From contig NZ_BMRE01000017.1 in the NCBI RefSeq assembly GCF_014648475.1, positions 82,321 through 146,320 on the forward strand: a DNA stretch of 64,000 nucleotides. Reading direction: 5' to 3'. Source of the stretch: Lentzea flava (GTDB taxonomy: Bacteria; Actinomycetota; Actinomycetes; Mycobacteriales; Pseudonocardiaceae). Of the stretch, positions 41,853-50,361 are shown one piece after another; position 1 is the first letter of the stretch, and every line of letters begins with the position of its first letter. A program made the translations under genes and the position numbers. The notes below the pieces were generated by a model. That model searched no databases, had not been told where the DNA came from, and worked only from the letters and a program-made list of their open reading frames with translations.

Positions 41853-42805
41853 CGCACGGCCCTCCTCGTCAGCCAGAAGTTCAGTCCCGCCACGGCGATC
41901 ACGACCAGGAACAGCAACCACGCGATCGCGGCCGCGTAGCCGAGGTTCAGCTGCTGGAAGGCCGACTGGTACAGGTAGAGCACGACGGTCTGGTACTGGT
42001 GCTCGGCGCCGCCGCCGCTGCCCGCGGACGGGTCGTACAGCTTGGGCTCGGTGAAGATCTGCAGCCCGCCGATCGTCGAGGTGACGATGACGAAGATCAG
42101 CGTCGGCTTCAGCATCGGCAGCGTGATGCTGAAGAACCTGCGCAGCGGTCCCGCGCCGTCGACGACGGCCGCCTCGTGCACCTCGCGTGGAATCGCCAGC
42201 ATCGCGGCCAGGACGATCAGCGCGTTGTAGCCGGTCCACCGCCAGTTGACCATCGACGCGATGGCCACGTGGCTGCCGAAGGTGTTGGCCTGCCAGTCGA
42301 CCGGCGGGATCCCCACCGTCGTCAGCACGCTGTTGACCAGCCCGAACTGCGGCCCGAACAGGTTGCCGAAGATGATCGTCAACGCGACGAGCGACGCGAC
42401 GTAGGGCAGCAGCACGCCCATCCGCCACGCCGTCCGCCCGCGCAGGTTGGCGGCGAGCAGTGCGGCGAGCACGACCGCGGTGATCACCTGCGGCACGCTG
42501 GAGAGCAGGAAGATGCTGAAGGTGTTGAACAGCGCGTTCCAGAACTGCCCGTCACCGAACAGCTCGCGGTAGTTGTCGAGACCGACGAACGGCGTCTCGT
42601 CGGCGCCGAGCTCCCAGTCGAACAACGACACGTAGGCCGTGTAGAGCAACGGGAAGAGCCCGACCGCGCCGAACAACACGAAGAACGGGGCGACGAACAG
42701 GTACGGCGACACCTTGGCATCCACAGCGGACAGCCGGTGGCGCGGCGGCCGCGAGCGGGTCTGCACGACCCGCTCGCGGTCCGACCTGGTGAGCACGGCG
42801 GTCAC
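41849..42805 (-). CDS. cebF: Sugar ABC transporter permease (CebF-like)
   Basis: 318 aa from a GTG overlapping the cebE stop. MalF-type with a cytoplasmic N-terminus and six to seven helices. SPYLFVAPFFVLFGAVGLFPLLYTAYVSLFDW is the first helix region. EAA loop: VHEAAVVDGAGPLRRFFSITLPMLKP near residue 215. Forms the transmembrane channel with CebG. Confidence 0.9.
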   Translation of the reverse strand: MTAVLTRSDRERVVQTRSRPPRHRLSAVDAKVSPYLFVAPFFVLFGAVGLFPLLYTAYVSLFDWELGADETPFVGLDNYRELFGDGQFWNALFNTFSIFLLSSVPQVITAVVLAALLAANLRGRTAWRMGVLLPYVASLVALTIIFGNLFGPQFGLVNSVLTTVGIPPVDWQANTFGSHVAIASMVNWRWTGYNALIVLAAMLAIPREVHEAAVVDGAGPLRRFFSITLPMLKPTLIFVIVTSTIGGLQIFTEPKLYDPSAGSGGGAEHQYQTVVLYLYQSAFQQLNLGYAAAIAWLLFLVVIAVAGLNFWLTRRAVR

Positions 42806-44064
42806 TTGGCGACCTTCTGCGCCTCCGCGACGGCGGTCTTCCAGCCTTCGTCAGCGCTCTTGCCCTGCTCGACCGACTGCAGCGCGGGGCTGAAGACGTT
42901 CTCCTGGATCTGCCCGTCCTTCGGGCCCTTGTACTGCGCCTGCGCGACCTTCTGCGCCTGCGCGGCGAACAGCGCGCCCGCCTTGATGTCACCGAAGTAG
43001 GCGTTGGTCTGCTCCAGCAGGGCGGAGTCCTTCAGCGCCTGGACCTGGCTCGGGAACGTGCCCTTCGCCTTGAACGCCTTGATCTGCTGCTCCGGCGCGG
43101 TCAGCCAAGCCGCGAGCTCGGCGGCCTTCTTGGCGTTCTTGCCCTGCTTCGGCACGGTCAGGTACGAACCGCCCCAGTTGCCGCCACCGTTCGGGAACGC
43201 CTCGGTGACCGCCCACTTGCCCTTGTTCTCCGGCCCGGCCTGCGCCTCGATCACGCCGAGCATCCACGACGGGCACGTCTTCGTGGCGAACGCGCCGGCC
43301 TTGAAGCCGGAGTTCCACTCGTTGCTCCACGCCACGAGCTTCGCCGACTGGCCCTTCGCGACCGCGTTCGTCACCGCGGTCCAGTCGGCCTTGATGGCGG
43401 GGTTGGACTCGACCACCAGCTTGTCGGACTTGTCGAAGTAACCCAGCTCGTGCTGGTTGTGCATCGCGTTGAACACCTGCGAGGCGCTGTCGAACCACGC
43501 CACCCCGCCGGACTTCGCGATGAACTGGTCACCAGCGGCGAAGTAGCTGTCCCACGTCGCGAACAACGACTTCACGGCCTCGGGGTCGGACGGCAGACCG
43601 GCCTTCTCGAACAGGTCCTTGCGGTAGCACATCGCCAGCGGGCCGATGTCCGTGCCGTACCCGATGAGCTTGCCGTCCTTGGTGGTGGCGGCGTCGGTCT
43701 TCCACTTCAGCCACCGGTTGTCGACGTTCGGCCCGATCTCCTTGAGATCGTTGAACTGACTGGCCTTGTCCATCACCTGGCTGAGGTAGCCCTCCTCGAC
43801 GGCCTCGATGTCGGCGAGACCGGAGCCGGCGCCCAGCTTGGTGAAGAGGTTCTGGTGGTGCGGCGCTCCCTGGCCGGTCTTGCGCTGGGTGAGCTTCACG
43901 TCCGGGTGCGCTGCCTCGTACTCCTTGAGCAGGTCCTCGTACCCGAACTCGTTGAACGTGGCGATGGTCAGCTCGGTCTTGCCGTTCTGAGTCGCCTCAC
44001 CGGACGAACAGGCGGTGGCGGCGACTAACACGGCGAGCACGCTGACCCAACTGCGGTGGCGCAC
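42802..44064 (-). CDS. cebE: Sugar-binding lipoprotein (CebE-like)
   Basis: 420 aa from a GTG with GAGGGAG upstream. Lipoprotein signal MRHRSWVSVLAVLVAATAC, modified Cys at residue 19, followed by a Ser/Gly/Glu linker. Family 1 extracellular binding protein: TELTIATFNEFGYEDLLKEYEAAHP at the mature N-terminus and aromatic ligand residues throughout (GGNWGGSYL). First gene of the operon. Two CebR-type palindromes lie in the 130 bp upstream. In Streptomyces, CebE binds cellobiose/cellotriose. Confidence 0.9.
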   Translation of the reverse strand: MRHRSWVSVLAVLVAATACSSGEATQNGKTELTIATFNEFGYEDLLKEYEAAHPDVKLTQRKTGQGAPHHQNLFTKLGAGSGLADIEAVEEGYLSQVMDKASQFNDLKEIGPNVDNRWLKWKTDAATTKDGKLIGYGTDIGPLAMCYRKDLFEKAGLPSDPEAVKSLFATWDSYFAAGDQFIAKSGGVAWFDSASQVFNAMHNQHELGYFDKSDKLVVESNPAIKADWTAVTNAVAKGQSAKLVAWSNEWNSGFKAGAFATKTCPSWMLGVIEAQAGPENKGKWAVTEAFPNGGGNWGGSYLTVPKQGKNAKKAAELAAWLTAPEQQIKAFKAKGTFPSQVQALKDSALLEQTNAYFGDIKAGALFAAQAQKVAQAQYKGPKDGQIQENVFSPALQSVEQGKSADEGWKTAVAEAQKVAK

Positions 44065-44099
44065 GGGAGAACTCCCTCGGTCTCGGCGGGCGGGGCATT

Positions 44100-44115
44100 C
44101 TGGGAGCGCTCCCAG
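44100..44115. promoter_or_regulatory. CebR-type operator 1
   Basis: CTGGGAGCGCTCCCAG, a perfect 16-bp palindrome containing TGGGAGCGCTCCCA, the CebR-box known from Streptomyces. 35 bp before the cebE start. Confidence 0.85.
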
Positions 44116-44175
44116 AAGTTTCGAGGAGTGTTAACCGCACCACATGAGGGTGTCAAGGCATCAACGGACTACTTT

Positions 44176-44191
44176 CTGGGAACGCTCCCAG
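44176..44191. promoter_or_regulatory. CebR-type operator 2
   Basis: CTGGGAACGCTCCCAG, one mismatch from the perfect box (A for G in the centre). 60 bp from operator 1, close to six DNA turns, and immediately after the cebR stop codon. Suits co-operative or looped repression. Confidence 0.8.
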
Positions 44192-44195
44192 TTCG

Positions 44196-45215
44196 TTATG
44201 CGCTGGCCCGCCGAACGAGCGAGGTGGGCAGCAACAGCGACGGCGGCAGCCCGGCCTCACCGGCCAGCTCCGCGAGCAGCCGCCACGTCATCGTGCGGCC
44301 GAGCTCCTCGACGTCCTGCCGGATCGTGGTGAGCGGCGGCGACGCGCTGGAGGCGAACACCGAGTCGTCGAACCCGATCACGGCGACGTCCTCGGGGATG
44401 CGTTTGCCGCGCGCGTGGAGCACCTGCAGTGCGCCCAACGCCATGATGTCCGCTCCGACGAACACCGCATCGAGATCGGGCGCCTTGTCCAGCAGCCGTT
44501 CCATCGCCTGCGCGCCGCTCTCTGGCGTGTAGTCCGCGTGCACCACGAGGTTCGCGGGGATCTTCGCCTCACCGAGCCCGCGCTTGAACCCGCTGAGCCG
44601 GTCGGACCCCACGGCCATGTCCTTCGGTCCCGCCACCGTGCCGATCCGCTTGCGGCCCAACGACACCAGGTGCCGCGCGGCCTCGAGCCCGCCGGTGAAG
44701 TTGTCCGCGTCGACGAACGGCACCGACGTCTTCCCGAGCGGCCGTCCGCCGACCACGACCGGCAGCCCGATCTCGTCGAGCATCGGCACCAGCGGGTCCT
44801 CGCCGTGCAGGCTCACGAGCAGCGCCCCGTCGACGTGGCCGCTGCTCAGGTACGTGACCAGGTCGCTCGTGTCCGACGGCTGGCTCATCATCAGCAGCAG
44901 CTGCAGGTGCCGCCCGGCGAGCTCGGCGTGGATCCCGCGCAGCACCCCGGCGAAGAACGGGTCGGCGAGCACGCGGCCGGACGGTTCGGACACGACGAGC
45001 GCGATGGCGTTGGCGCGATGGCCGGCCAGGGCCCGTGCGGCCTGGTTCGGCGCGTAGCCCAGCTGGGCGATGGCGGCGTGCACGGCCTCGCGGGCCTTGG
45101 CGCTCACGTACTGCTCACCGTTGATGACGCGCGAGACGGTCGACTTCGACACCCCGGCGACCCGTGCGACCTCTTCGATCCGTGGGCCGGGACGTCGTTT
45201 GGCCGTCTCCGTCAT
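44196..45215 (-). CDS. cebR: LacI-family regulator (CebR-like)
   Basis: 339 aa starting MTETAKRRPGPRIEEVARVAGVSKSTVSRVINGEQYVSAKAREAV. HTH at about 13-58, sensor domain after that (ALVVSEPSGRVLADPFFAGVLRGIHAEL; FDDSVFASSASPPLTTIRQD). Located directly upstream of cebE in the same orientation, with two matching palindromes in between. The position and operator type support CebR, the cellobiose-released repressor of this operon. A near-duplicate closes the operon at 38714. Confidence 0.88.
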   Translation of the reverse strand: MTETAKRRPGPRIEEVARVAGVSKSTVSRVINGEQYVSAKAREAVHAAIAQLGYAPNQAARALAGHRANAIALVVSEPSGRVLADPFFAGVLRGIHAELAGRHLQLLLMMSQPSDTSDLVTYLSSGHVDGALLVSLHGEDPLVPMLDEIGLPVVVGGRPLGKTSVPFVDADNFTGGLEAARHLVSLGRKRIGTVAGPKDMAVGSDRLSGFKRGLGEAKIPANLVVHADYTPESGAQAMERLLDKAPDLDAVFVGADIMALGALQVLHARGKRIPEDVAVIGFDDSVFASSASPPLTTIRQDVEELGRTMTWRLLAELAGEAGLPPSLLLPTSLVRRASA

Positions 45216-45407
45216 GCCGTCATCTTAGGGATGTGTCGACGCATTGGTCGAACCACACTCAGTGCGCGGCCTGTCCTGTCCACGATCTCCGGTTCACGGC
45301 GGTGCTCCCTCTGTGCGGTGGCGAAGGAGAAGTTTCGTAGATCGTCCGCACAAATTCCGCACAGCGGACCGGAGTTCTGGCAGCATGCCCCCCGACGAGG
45401 AGGGTCA
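45216..45407. promoter_or_regulatory. Divergent intergenic region between cebR and SARP genes
   Basis: 192 bp. It holds the promoters of cebR (minus) and the SARP-NB-ARC gene (plus). No CebR-type palindrome is seen, so cebR itself may not be under its own box. A GAGGAGGG ribosome binding site precedes the GTG at 45408. Confidence 0.35.
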
Positions 45408-48125
45408 GTGCGGTATCGGCTTCTTGGGCCGCTGCAGATCTGGCGTGGGGGCGTGGAACTGCGGCTGGGCGGACCCCGGCAACGGGCGCTGCTGGCAGCG
45501 TTGGCCCTGCACGCCAACGAGACTGTCAGCTTTGAACACTTGAGCGAGGCGGTGTGGGAATCTCCGCCCGCGGCGCCGGAATCGAACATTCGGACCTACG
45601 TCGCGGCGTTGCGGAAGCTGGTGGCCGACGAGCTGGTCACCGTCCCAGGTGGATACCGGCTGGTCGTGCCCGCCGACGAGGTCGACGCGTTCGTGTTCGG
45701 GCGGCTGTGCGCGGCCGGTGACGAGGCGCTGCGGCAGGGAGATCACCGGACGGCGGTGGCCCGGTACGAGGAAGCGCTCGCGTTGTGGCGCGGCCCTGCG
45801 CTCGACGGTCTCGCGGTCGGGCCCCGGCTGGACGCCGAGCTGACGTTGCTGCAGGAGCGCAGGCTGACCGTCGCCGAGCAGCACGCGCGGCTCGCGATCG
45901 AGCTGGGGCAGGGCGAGCGGCTGATCGCCGAGCTGCGCCGGCTGACCAAGCAGTTCCCGTTGCGCGAACAGCTGTGGCTGCAGCTGATGCACGCGCTGCA
46001 ACGGGCGAACCGGCCGGCCGAGGCGTTGCAGGCGTTCGAGGACCTGAGGGTGCTGCTGGCCGACGAGCTGGGCACCGATCCGGGACCTGAGCTGCGCGAA
46101 CTGCACGAGCGGCTGCTGCGAGGAGACGAGCCGCGGCCCGCGTTGAACACGTTGCCGCGCGACGTCGCGGACTTCACCGGGCGCGCCGCCGAGATCGAAC
46201 GGCTGACGAGGGCCGTCACCGGGAAGTCGGCCGTGGTGATCTCCGCGATCGACGGCATGCCGGGCGTCGGCAAGACGACGCTGGCCGTGCATCTGGCGCA
46301 CCGGCTGGAGTATCCGGACGGTCAGCTGTTCATCGACCTGCACGCGCACACGGCCGGTCGCGCGCCGGTCGAACCGACGGACGCGCTGGACGTGCTGCTG
46401 CGGGCGCTCGGCCTGGAGGAGATCCCGGTCGGCCTGGACGAGCGGGCCGCGTTGTGGCGGGCCGAGTTGTCGCGGCGCCGGCTGCTCGTCGTGCTGGACA
46501 ACGCGGCGAGCGCGGACCAGGTGCGGCCGTTGCTGCCGGGGGTGCCTGGCTCGTTGGTGCTGGTCACGTCGCGGGCGCGGCTGGTCGAGCTGGAGGGCAC
46601 GTCGACGCTCACGCTGGACGTGCTGTCCGAGGCGGAGGCGTTGCAGCTGTTCGCCACGATCGTCGGCGACGAACGCGGCACGGACCCCGCCGCCCGCGAG
46701 ATCGTCGAGCTGTGCGGCAGGCTGCCGCTGGCCGTGCGCCTCGCCGCCGGGCGGTTGCGGTCGCGGCCGACCTGGACCACCGCCCACCTCGCGACGCGGT
46801 TGCGCGAGGGCCGATTATCCGAACTGGACGCCGTCTTCGCGTTGTCGTTCGGTCAGCTGCCCGCCGGGCACCAGCGGCTCTTCGCGCTGCTGGGCCTGCA
46901 CCACGGCACCGACTTCGACGTCTACCAGGCCGCCGCGCTCGGCGACCTCGACCTGCTCGAGTGCGACGGGATGCTCGAGGACCTCGTCGACGTGCACCTG
47001 CTGGAGGCGACCACGGTCGGCCGCTACCGGATGCACGACCTGCTGCGGCAGTACGCGCAGTCCAAGGTGGACACCGCGCGGGAACCGCTGACGCGGCTGC
47101 TGGACCACTTCCTCGACACCTCGAACCAGGCGACGCGGCTGATGTCGCCCGCGGCTCGCCGGTACGAGGTCGACATCACCTACCGGCCGGAGTCGCGGTT
47201 GGTGATGCGCGACTACGACCACGCGGTGGAGTGGCTGGAGACCGAACGGCAGACGCTCGTCGCCGCCGTGGCGTTGTCGTTGGACGGTGACTGGCGCACG
47301 CACACGTGGCAGCTCGCCCGCGCGTTGACGTTCTTCTGCATGGTGCGCGGCCACACGCGTGACTGGGCCACGATCAACGAGCTGGCGCTGGAGGCCGCGA
47401 AGGACGACCCGGCGGCGCTCGCGATCACGACGAAGAACTACGCGATGGTGTTCTGGCAGACCGCCAGGTACTCCGACGCCATCTACTACAACGAGCGTGC
47501 GATCGAGATGCTCCGCGAGCAGGGCGACCTGCAGGGCGTGGCGGGCACGCTGAACAACCTCTCGCTGGTCTACCGGACGCTGGGGCGCCACGCCGAGGCC
47601 GCCGAGCTGCTGGAACAGGCGATCACGGTGGCGCGGCAGCTGGGCGACCGGCACCTGGAGTCGCAGGCGATGAGCAACGTCAGCAACATCTACAGCGCCC
47701 TGGGCCGTTACGACGAGGCGCTGGAAGCCTGCAACGGGGCGTTGGCGCTGATGCGGGAGCTGGGCAGCCGCCGCGACGAGGCCGACACGCAGAGCGCGCT
47801 GGGCATGATCCTGCACGCCATGGGCAGGCACGACGAGGCGCTCGACGCGCTGGAGTCGGCTCTGACGGCGGTGCGCGCGATCGGTGACGTCACGACCGAG
47901 ACGGTGGTGCTGAACTACCTGGGCGAGGTGCTGACCGCGGCCGGACGCCCGGCGGACGCCGTGGCGCGGTTGCACGAGGCGCTGGACCTGGCCGAACGGA
48001 TCGACGACCGGCGTGAGGCGGCCAACGCGCACAAGCACCTGGCGAAGGCGGTCGCGGATCCGGTGGAGGCCGCGCGGCACGAGAAGGAGGCCGAGGTCCG
48101 GTTCGCGGCGCTAGGTGCCGACTGA
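45408..48125 (+). CDS. SARP-NB-ARC-TPR (AfsR-like) transcriptional regulator
   Basis: 905 aa from a GTG (VRYRLLGPLQIWRGG) after GAGGAGGG. Winged helix about 1-95, bacterial transcriptional activation domain about 96-245 (DALRQGDHRTAVARYEEALALWRG). NB-ARC with P-loop GMPGVGKTT near residue 288, LLVVLDNA as Walker B, and the VLVTSR sensor. TPR repeats from about 680 to the end (ARYSDAIYYNERAIEMLREQGD; GRHAEAAELLEQAITVARQLGD; repeating about every 40 residues). Complete version of the class of protein cut off at the left window edge. Likely a secondary-metabolism or stress activator; its target is not adjacent. Confidence 0.92.
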   Translation: MRYRLLGPLQIWRGGVELRLGGPRQRALLAALALHANETVSFEHLSEAVWESPPAAPESNIRTYVAALRKLVADELVTVPGGYRLVVPADEVDAFVFGRLCAAGDEALRQGDHRTAVARYEEALALWRGPALDGLAVGPRLDAELTLLQERRLTVAEQHARLAIELGQGERLIAELRRLTKQFPLREQLWLQLMHALQRANRPAEALQAFEDLRVLLADELGTDPGPELRELHERLLRGDEPRPALNTLPRDVADFTGRAAEIERLTRAVTGKSAVVISAIDGMPGVGKTTLAVHLAHRLEYPDGQLFIDLHAHTAGRAPVEPTDALDVLLRALGLEEIPVGLDERAALWRAELSRRRLLVVLDNAASADQVRPLLPGVPGSLVLVTSRARLVELEGTSTLTLDVLSEAEALQLFATIVGDERGTDPAAREIVELCGRLPLAVRLAAGRLRSRPTWTTAHLATRLREGRLSELDAVFALSFGQLPAGHQRLFALLGLHHGTDFDVYQAAALGDLDLLECDGMLEDLVDVHLLEATTVGRYRMHDLLRQYAQSKVDTAREPLTRLLDHFLDTSNQATRLMSPAARRYEVDITYRPESRLVMRDYDHAVEWLETERQTLVAAVALSLDGDWRTHTWQLARALTFFCMVRGHTRDWATINELALEAAKDDPAALAITTKNYAMVFWQTARYSDAIYYNERAIEMLREQGDLQGVAGTLNNLSLVYRTLGRHAEAAELLEQAITVARQLGDRHLESQAMSNVSNIYSALGRYDEALEACNGALALMRELGSRRDEADTQSALGMILHAMGRHDEALDALESALTAVRAIGDVTTETVVLNYLGEVLTAAGRPADAVARLHEALDLAERIDDRREAANAHKHLAKAVADPVEAARHEKEAEVRFAALGAD

Positions 48126-48584
48126 GCGCGGGCCCGGCATGCCTCCTGGGAGAACGGCACCGCGCGGCAACCCGTCCCGCAGCAGCGGCAACAGCTTGGG
48201 GTGCTTGCTCATCAGCACCGCGGCCGTGCCGTTGCGCTGCTGGATCCTGCGGCAGAAGTGCGGCGACAGCGGGACGCCGAGGTAAGCCTCCGCGCGGGGC
48301 CCGTAGACGACGTGGTCGTCGAGCCCGCACCACCCGGCGGCGACGGGGCGGTCGTCCAGCCAGATGTAGCCCTCCACGTACACGGCGCCGCGTTCGCGGG
48401 TGGACTCGGTGAAGGCGACGCTGAACGTGACCTGGGGAGACAGCCTGGTGGCCGCGTCGGCGGTCCACCACGTGCCGAGGTCGAGGACCAGGCCTTCCAT
48501 GCTCGCGTGCGCCCAGCCGGAGTCGTCGACGAGCGTGCGGAACGGCGCCTCGAGCACGGTGAGAGCCGCTGTGAGCTGCTCCAT
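48111..48584 (-). CDS. Hypothetical protein
   Basis: 157 aa starting MEQLTAALTVLEAPFRTLVDDSG. I do not recognise it. Seen: a tryptophan-rich stretch (LGTWWTADAATRLSPQVTFSVAF), YVEGYIWLDDRPVAAGWCGLDD, and HFCRRIQQRNGTAAVLMSKH. No signal peptide or membrane helix. Reads like a small alpha/beta protein. Overlaps the convergent SARP gene by 15 bp. Codon use looks normal for the window. Confidence 0.6.
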   Translation of the reverse strand: MEQLTAALTVLEAPFRTLVDDSGWAHASMEGLVLDLGTWWTADAATRLSPQVTFSVAFTESTRERGAVYVEGYIWLDDRPVAAGWCGLDDHVVYGPRAEAYLGVPLSPHFCRRIQQRNGTAAVLMSKHPKLLPLLRDGLPRGAVLPGGMPGPRSVGT

Positions 48585-48657
48585 CCGCCCATGGTGCGGC
48601 CATTCGGCCTATTTCGCCGTGTGAGATGGAATAGCTCGCCCGGCGGCACCGGCTGGT

Positions 48658-48706
48658 GATGAACGGCGCATTTGTTCACCTCAGGTGGACAAATGCGCCG
48701 TTCATC
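48658..48706. terminator. Long perfect hairpin downstream of the ECF sigma gene
   Basis: Inverted repeat: arm GATGAACGGCGCATTTGTTCACC (48658-48680), loop TCA, complementary arm to 48706, 23 pairs with a single G-T pair. It begins 26 bp after the sigma gene stop. There is no T run on either strand. It is probably a U-less terminator for the minus-strand sigma gene; it would also block transcription coming from the left. Confidence 0.6.
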
Positions 48707-48731
48707 GGTTGCTGGTGTGCCGCTGACGGGC

Positions 48732-50207
48732 CTAGCTGATCGTGACCTGAACGGTCACCCGCACCGATCCAGCGGTACCGGTGATCGTGCCGCTCTGTGC
48801 CTTCGGCCCCGCCTGCAACCGCACCCGGAACGTCATCTTCTGACCCGGCGCGAGCGTCTGGCCGCCGCCGCACGTGATGGTGTCCTTGCCAGCCGGGCAG
48901 CCGACCGATCCCTCCGGCACCTTGCCAGGACCGACCGCCTTGATCTTGTCCGGCAGGGTCAACGTCAACGTTGGCACGGTGGCCGGGGACGAGCCGGTGT
49001 TGGTGATGGCGATGTCCATCTCGTCGGGCGGGCCCTCGGTGCTCATCGCGATGGTGCTCGGTGCCTCGCCGGACAGGGTGCCCTCACCCGGCGCGCCACC
49101 GGCGGCAGTGGTGGTGGTCGTCGGTCCGTTGGGCCCGCTCGGCACGATGATCGGCGTGGCGGCACCGGTGGAGGTTCCGCCGGTCGTGGTGCCGGAGGTC
49201 TGGGTGGTGGAGCCCGGCGTGGTGGTCGGCGTGACAGCGGCCGTGGCGATCGTCGACGTGGACGGCGCGGCGCCCGGCGGAGTGACGGTGGTGTCCGACG
49301 TGACGACACCCGAACCGGCGACGACCACGACCGCCGCGGCCGAGGCGGCCACGCCGAACCACGACGTCGCGCTGATCGACGCCGCCGCGCCCTTGCTCGC
49401 CGCGGCCAGGTAGCCCGCGGTGCCCGTGCCGAGCACGATGGGGGCGACGAGACCGCGCAGCGCGCCGTTCACGTCGGCCAGTTCGCTGGCGAGCGAGCGG
49501 CATTCGGCGCAGTCGTCGAGGTGGGCGTCGAGCTGCATGGCCTCGCGGCCCTTGAGTCCGCCGCGCGTCCAGGCGCCGAGCTTGGTGACCGTGGTGCGGC
49601 AGCGTTCCGGTGGTTCCGTGGCGACGTGCGCCTGCAGGAACGCCTTGCGCAGGCCTTCGCGGGCGCGGAACGCCATCGCCGAGACGCCGTTCGCGGTCAG
49701 GCCCAGCAGCGGTGCGATCTCGCCGGGCGACTGGCCCTCGATCGCGGTGTGCCACAACACCGTCTGCCAGCGTTCGGGCAGCGACGCGAACGCCGTGGCC
49801 GCGAGCGCCTGGTCGAGGTCCTCCACCGCCTTGTCGCGGAACGGCACGCTCGTCGCCCGCACGGCGCCGGGGATCTCCTCGACGTCGCCGGCCAGTTCGA
49901 GCCGCTTCTCCTTGCGCGTCCGGTCATAGGCGGCGTGCCGGACCGCCGTCAGCAGGTACGGGCGGAACGCCGCGCCGGGACCGCCGCCGGTGCGCAGCGC
50001 GGCGAGCACCTTGGCGAACGCGTCGGCCACCAGGTCGTCGGCGTCGGAGGGTGAGGAGGACAACTGCATCGCGAGGAGGTTGGCGGCGCGCACGTGGCGT
50101 TCGTACAGCTTGCCGTAGGCCTCGATCTTGCCGTCGCGGACAGCGTCGATCAGGTCGGCGTCCGACGGCGGTCGACCACGCTGCCCGATCAAAGAATGCC
50201 GCCTCAC
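48732..50207 (-). CDS. ECF sigma factor fused to zinc-finger, membrane helix and extracellular domain
   Basis: 491 aa from a GTG. Sigma-70 region 2 about 15-90 (YGKLYERHVRAANLLAMQL...DADDLVADAFAKVL), region 4 about 130-190 (ALAATAFASLPERWQTVLWHTAIEGQSPGEIAPLLGLTANGVSAMAFRAREGLRKAF). An anti-sigma-like zinc-binding segment follows (H-L-D-D-C-A-E-C near residue 230), then a hydrophobic helix (SWFGVAASAAAVVVVAGSGV). Outside: a Thr/Pro/Gly linker and a C-terminal beta domain with C-P-A-G-K-D-T-I-T-C. The sigma factor is thus held at the membrane by its own tail and may be freed by proteolysis. No separate anti-sigma gene is visible. Confidence 0.88.
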   Translation of the reverse strand: MRRHSLIGQRGRPPSDADLIDAVRDGKIEAYGKLYERHVRAANLLAMQLSSSPSDADDLVADAFAKVLAALRTGGGPGAAFRPYLLTAVRHAAYDRTRKEKRLELAGDVEEIPGAVRATSVPFRDKAVEDLDQALAATAFASLPERWQTVLWHTAIEGQSPGEIAPLLGLTANGVSAMAFRAREGLRKAFLQAHVATEPPERCRTTVTKLGAWTRGGLKGREAMQLDAHLDDCAECRSLASELADVNGALRGLVAPIVLGTGTAGYLAAASKGAAASISATSWFGVAASAAAVVVVAGSGVVTSDTTVTPPGAAPSTSTIATAAVTPTTTPGSTTQTSGTTTGGTSTGAATPIIVPSGPNGPTTTTTAAGGAPGEGTLSGEAPSTIAMSTEGPPDEMDIAITNTGSSPATVPTLTLTLPDKIKAVGPGKVPEGSVGCPAGKDTITCGGGQTLAPGQKMTFRVRLQAGPKAQSGTITGTAGSVRVTVQVTIS

Positions 50208-50361
50208 GTCATGCCCACCACTGATATGCGGACCCTATCGAGATGACTCAACGCGAACAATCCACGCATCCGTACTTGATGTAATAAGAAACCTTTAGGC
50301 CGGACCTAAGTCTTGACCAACACGGGTCCGATGGCCCTGTCGCGTTCCTACTTTCGCTGTC
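50208..50361. promoter_or_regulatory. Divergent region between ECF sigma and GH15 genes
   Basis: 154 bp with low-GC stretches. TTAGG-CCGGA-CCTAA (50295-50309) is an inverted repeat suitable as an operator. TTGACC at 50312-50317 could be a -35 box for the GH15 gene. Confidence 0.35.
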
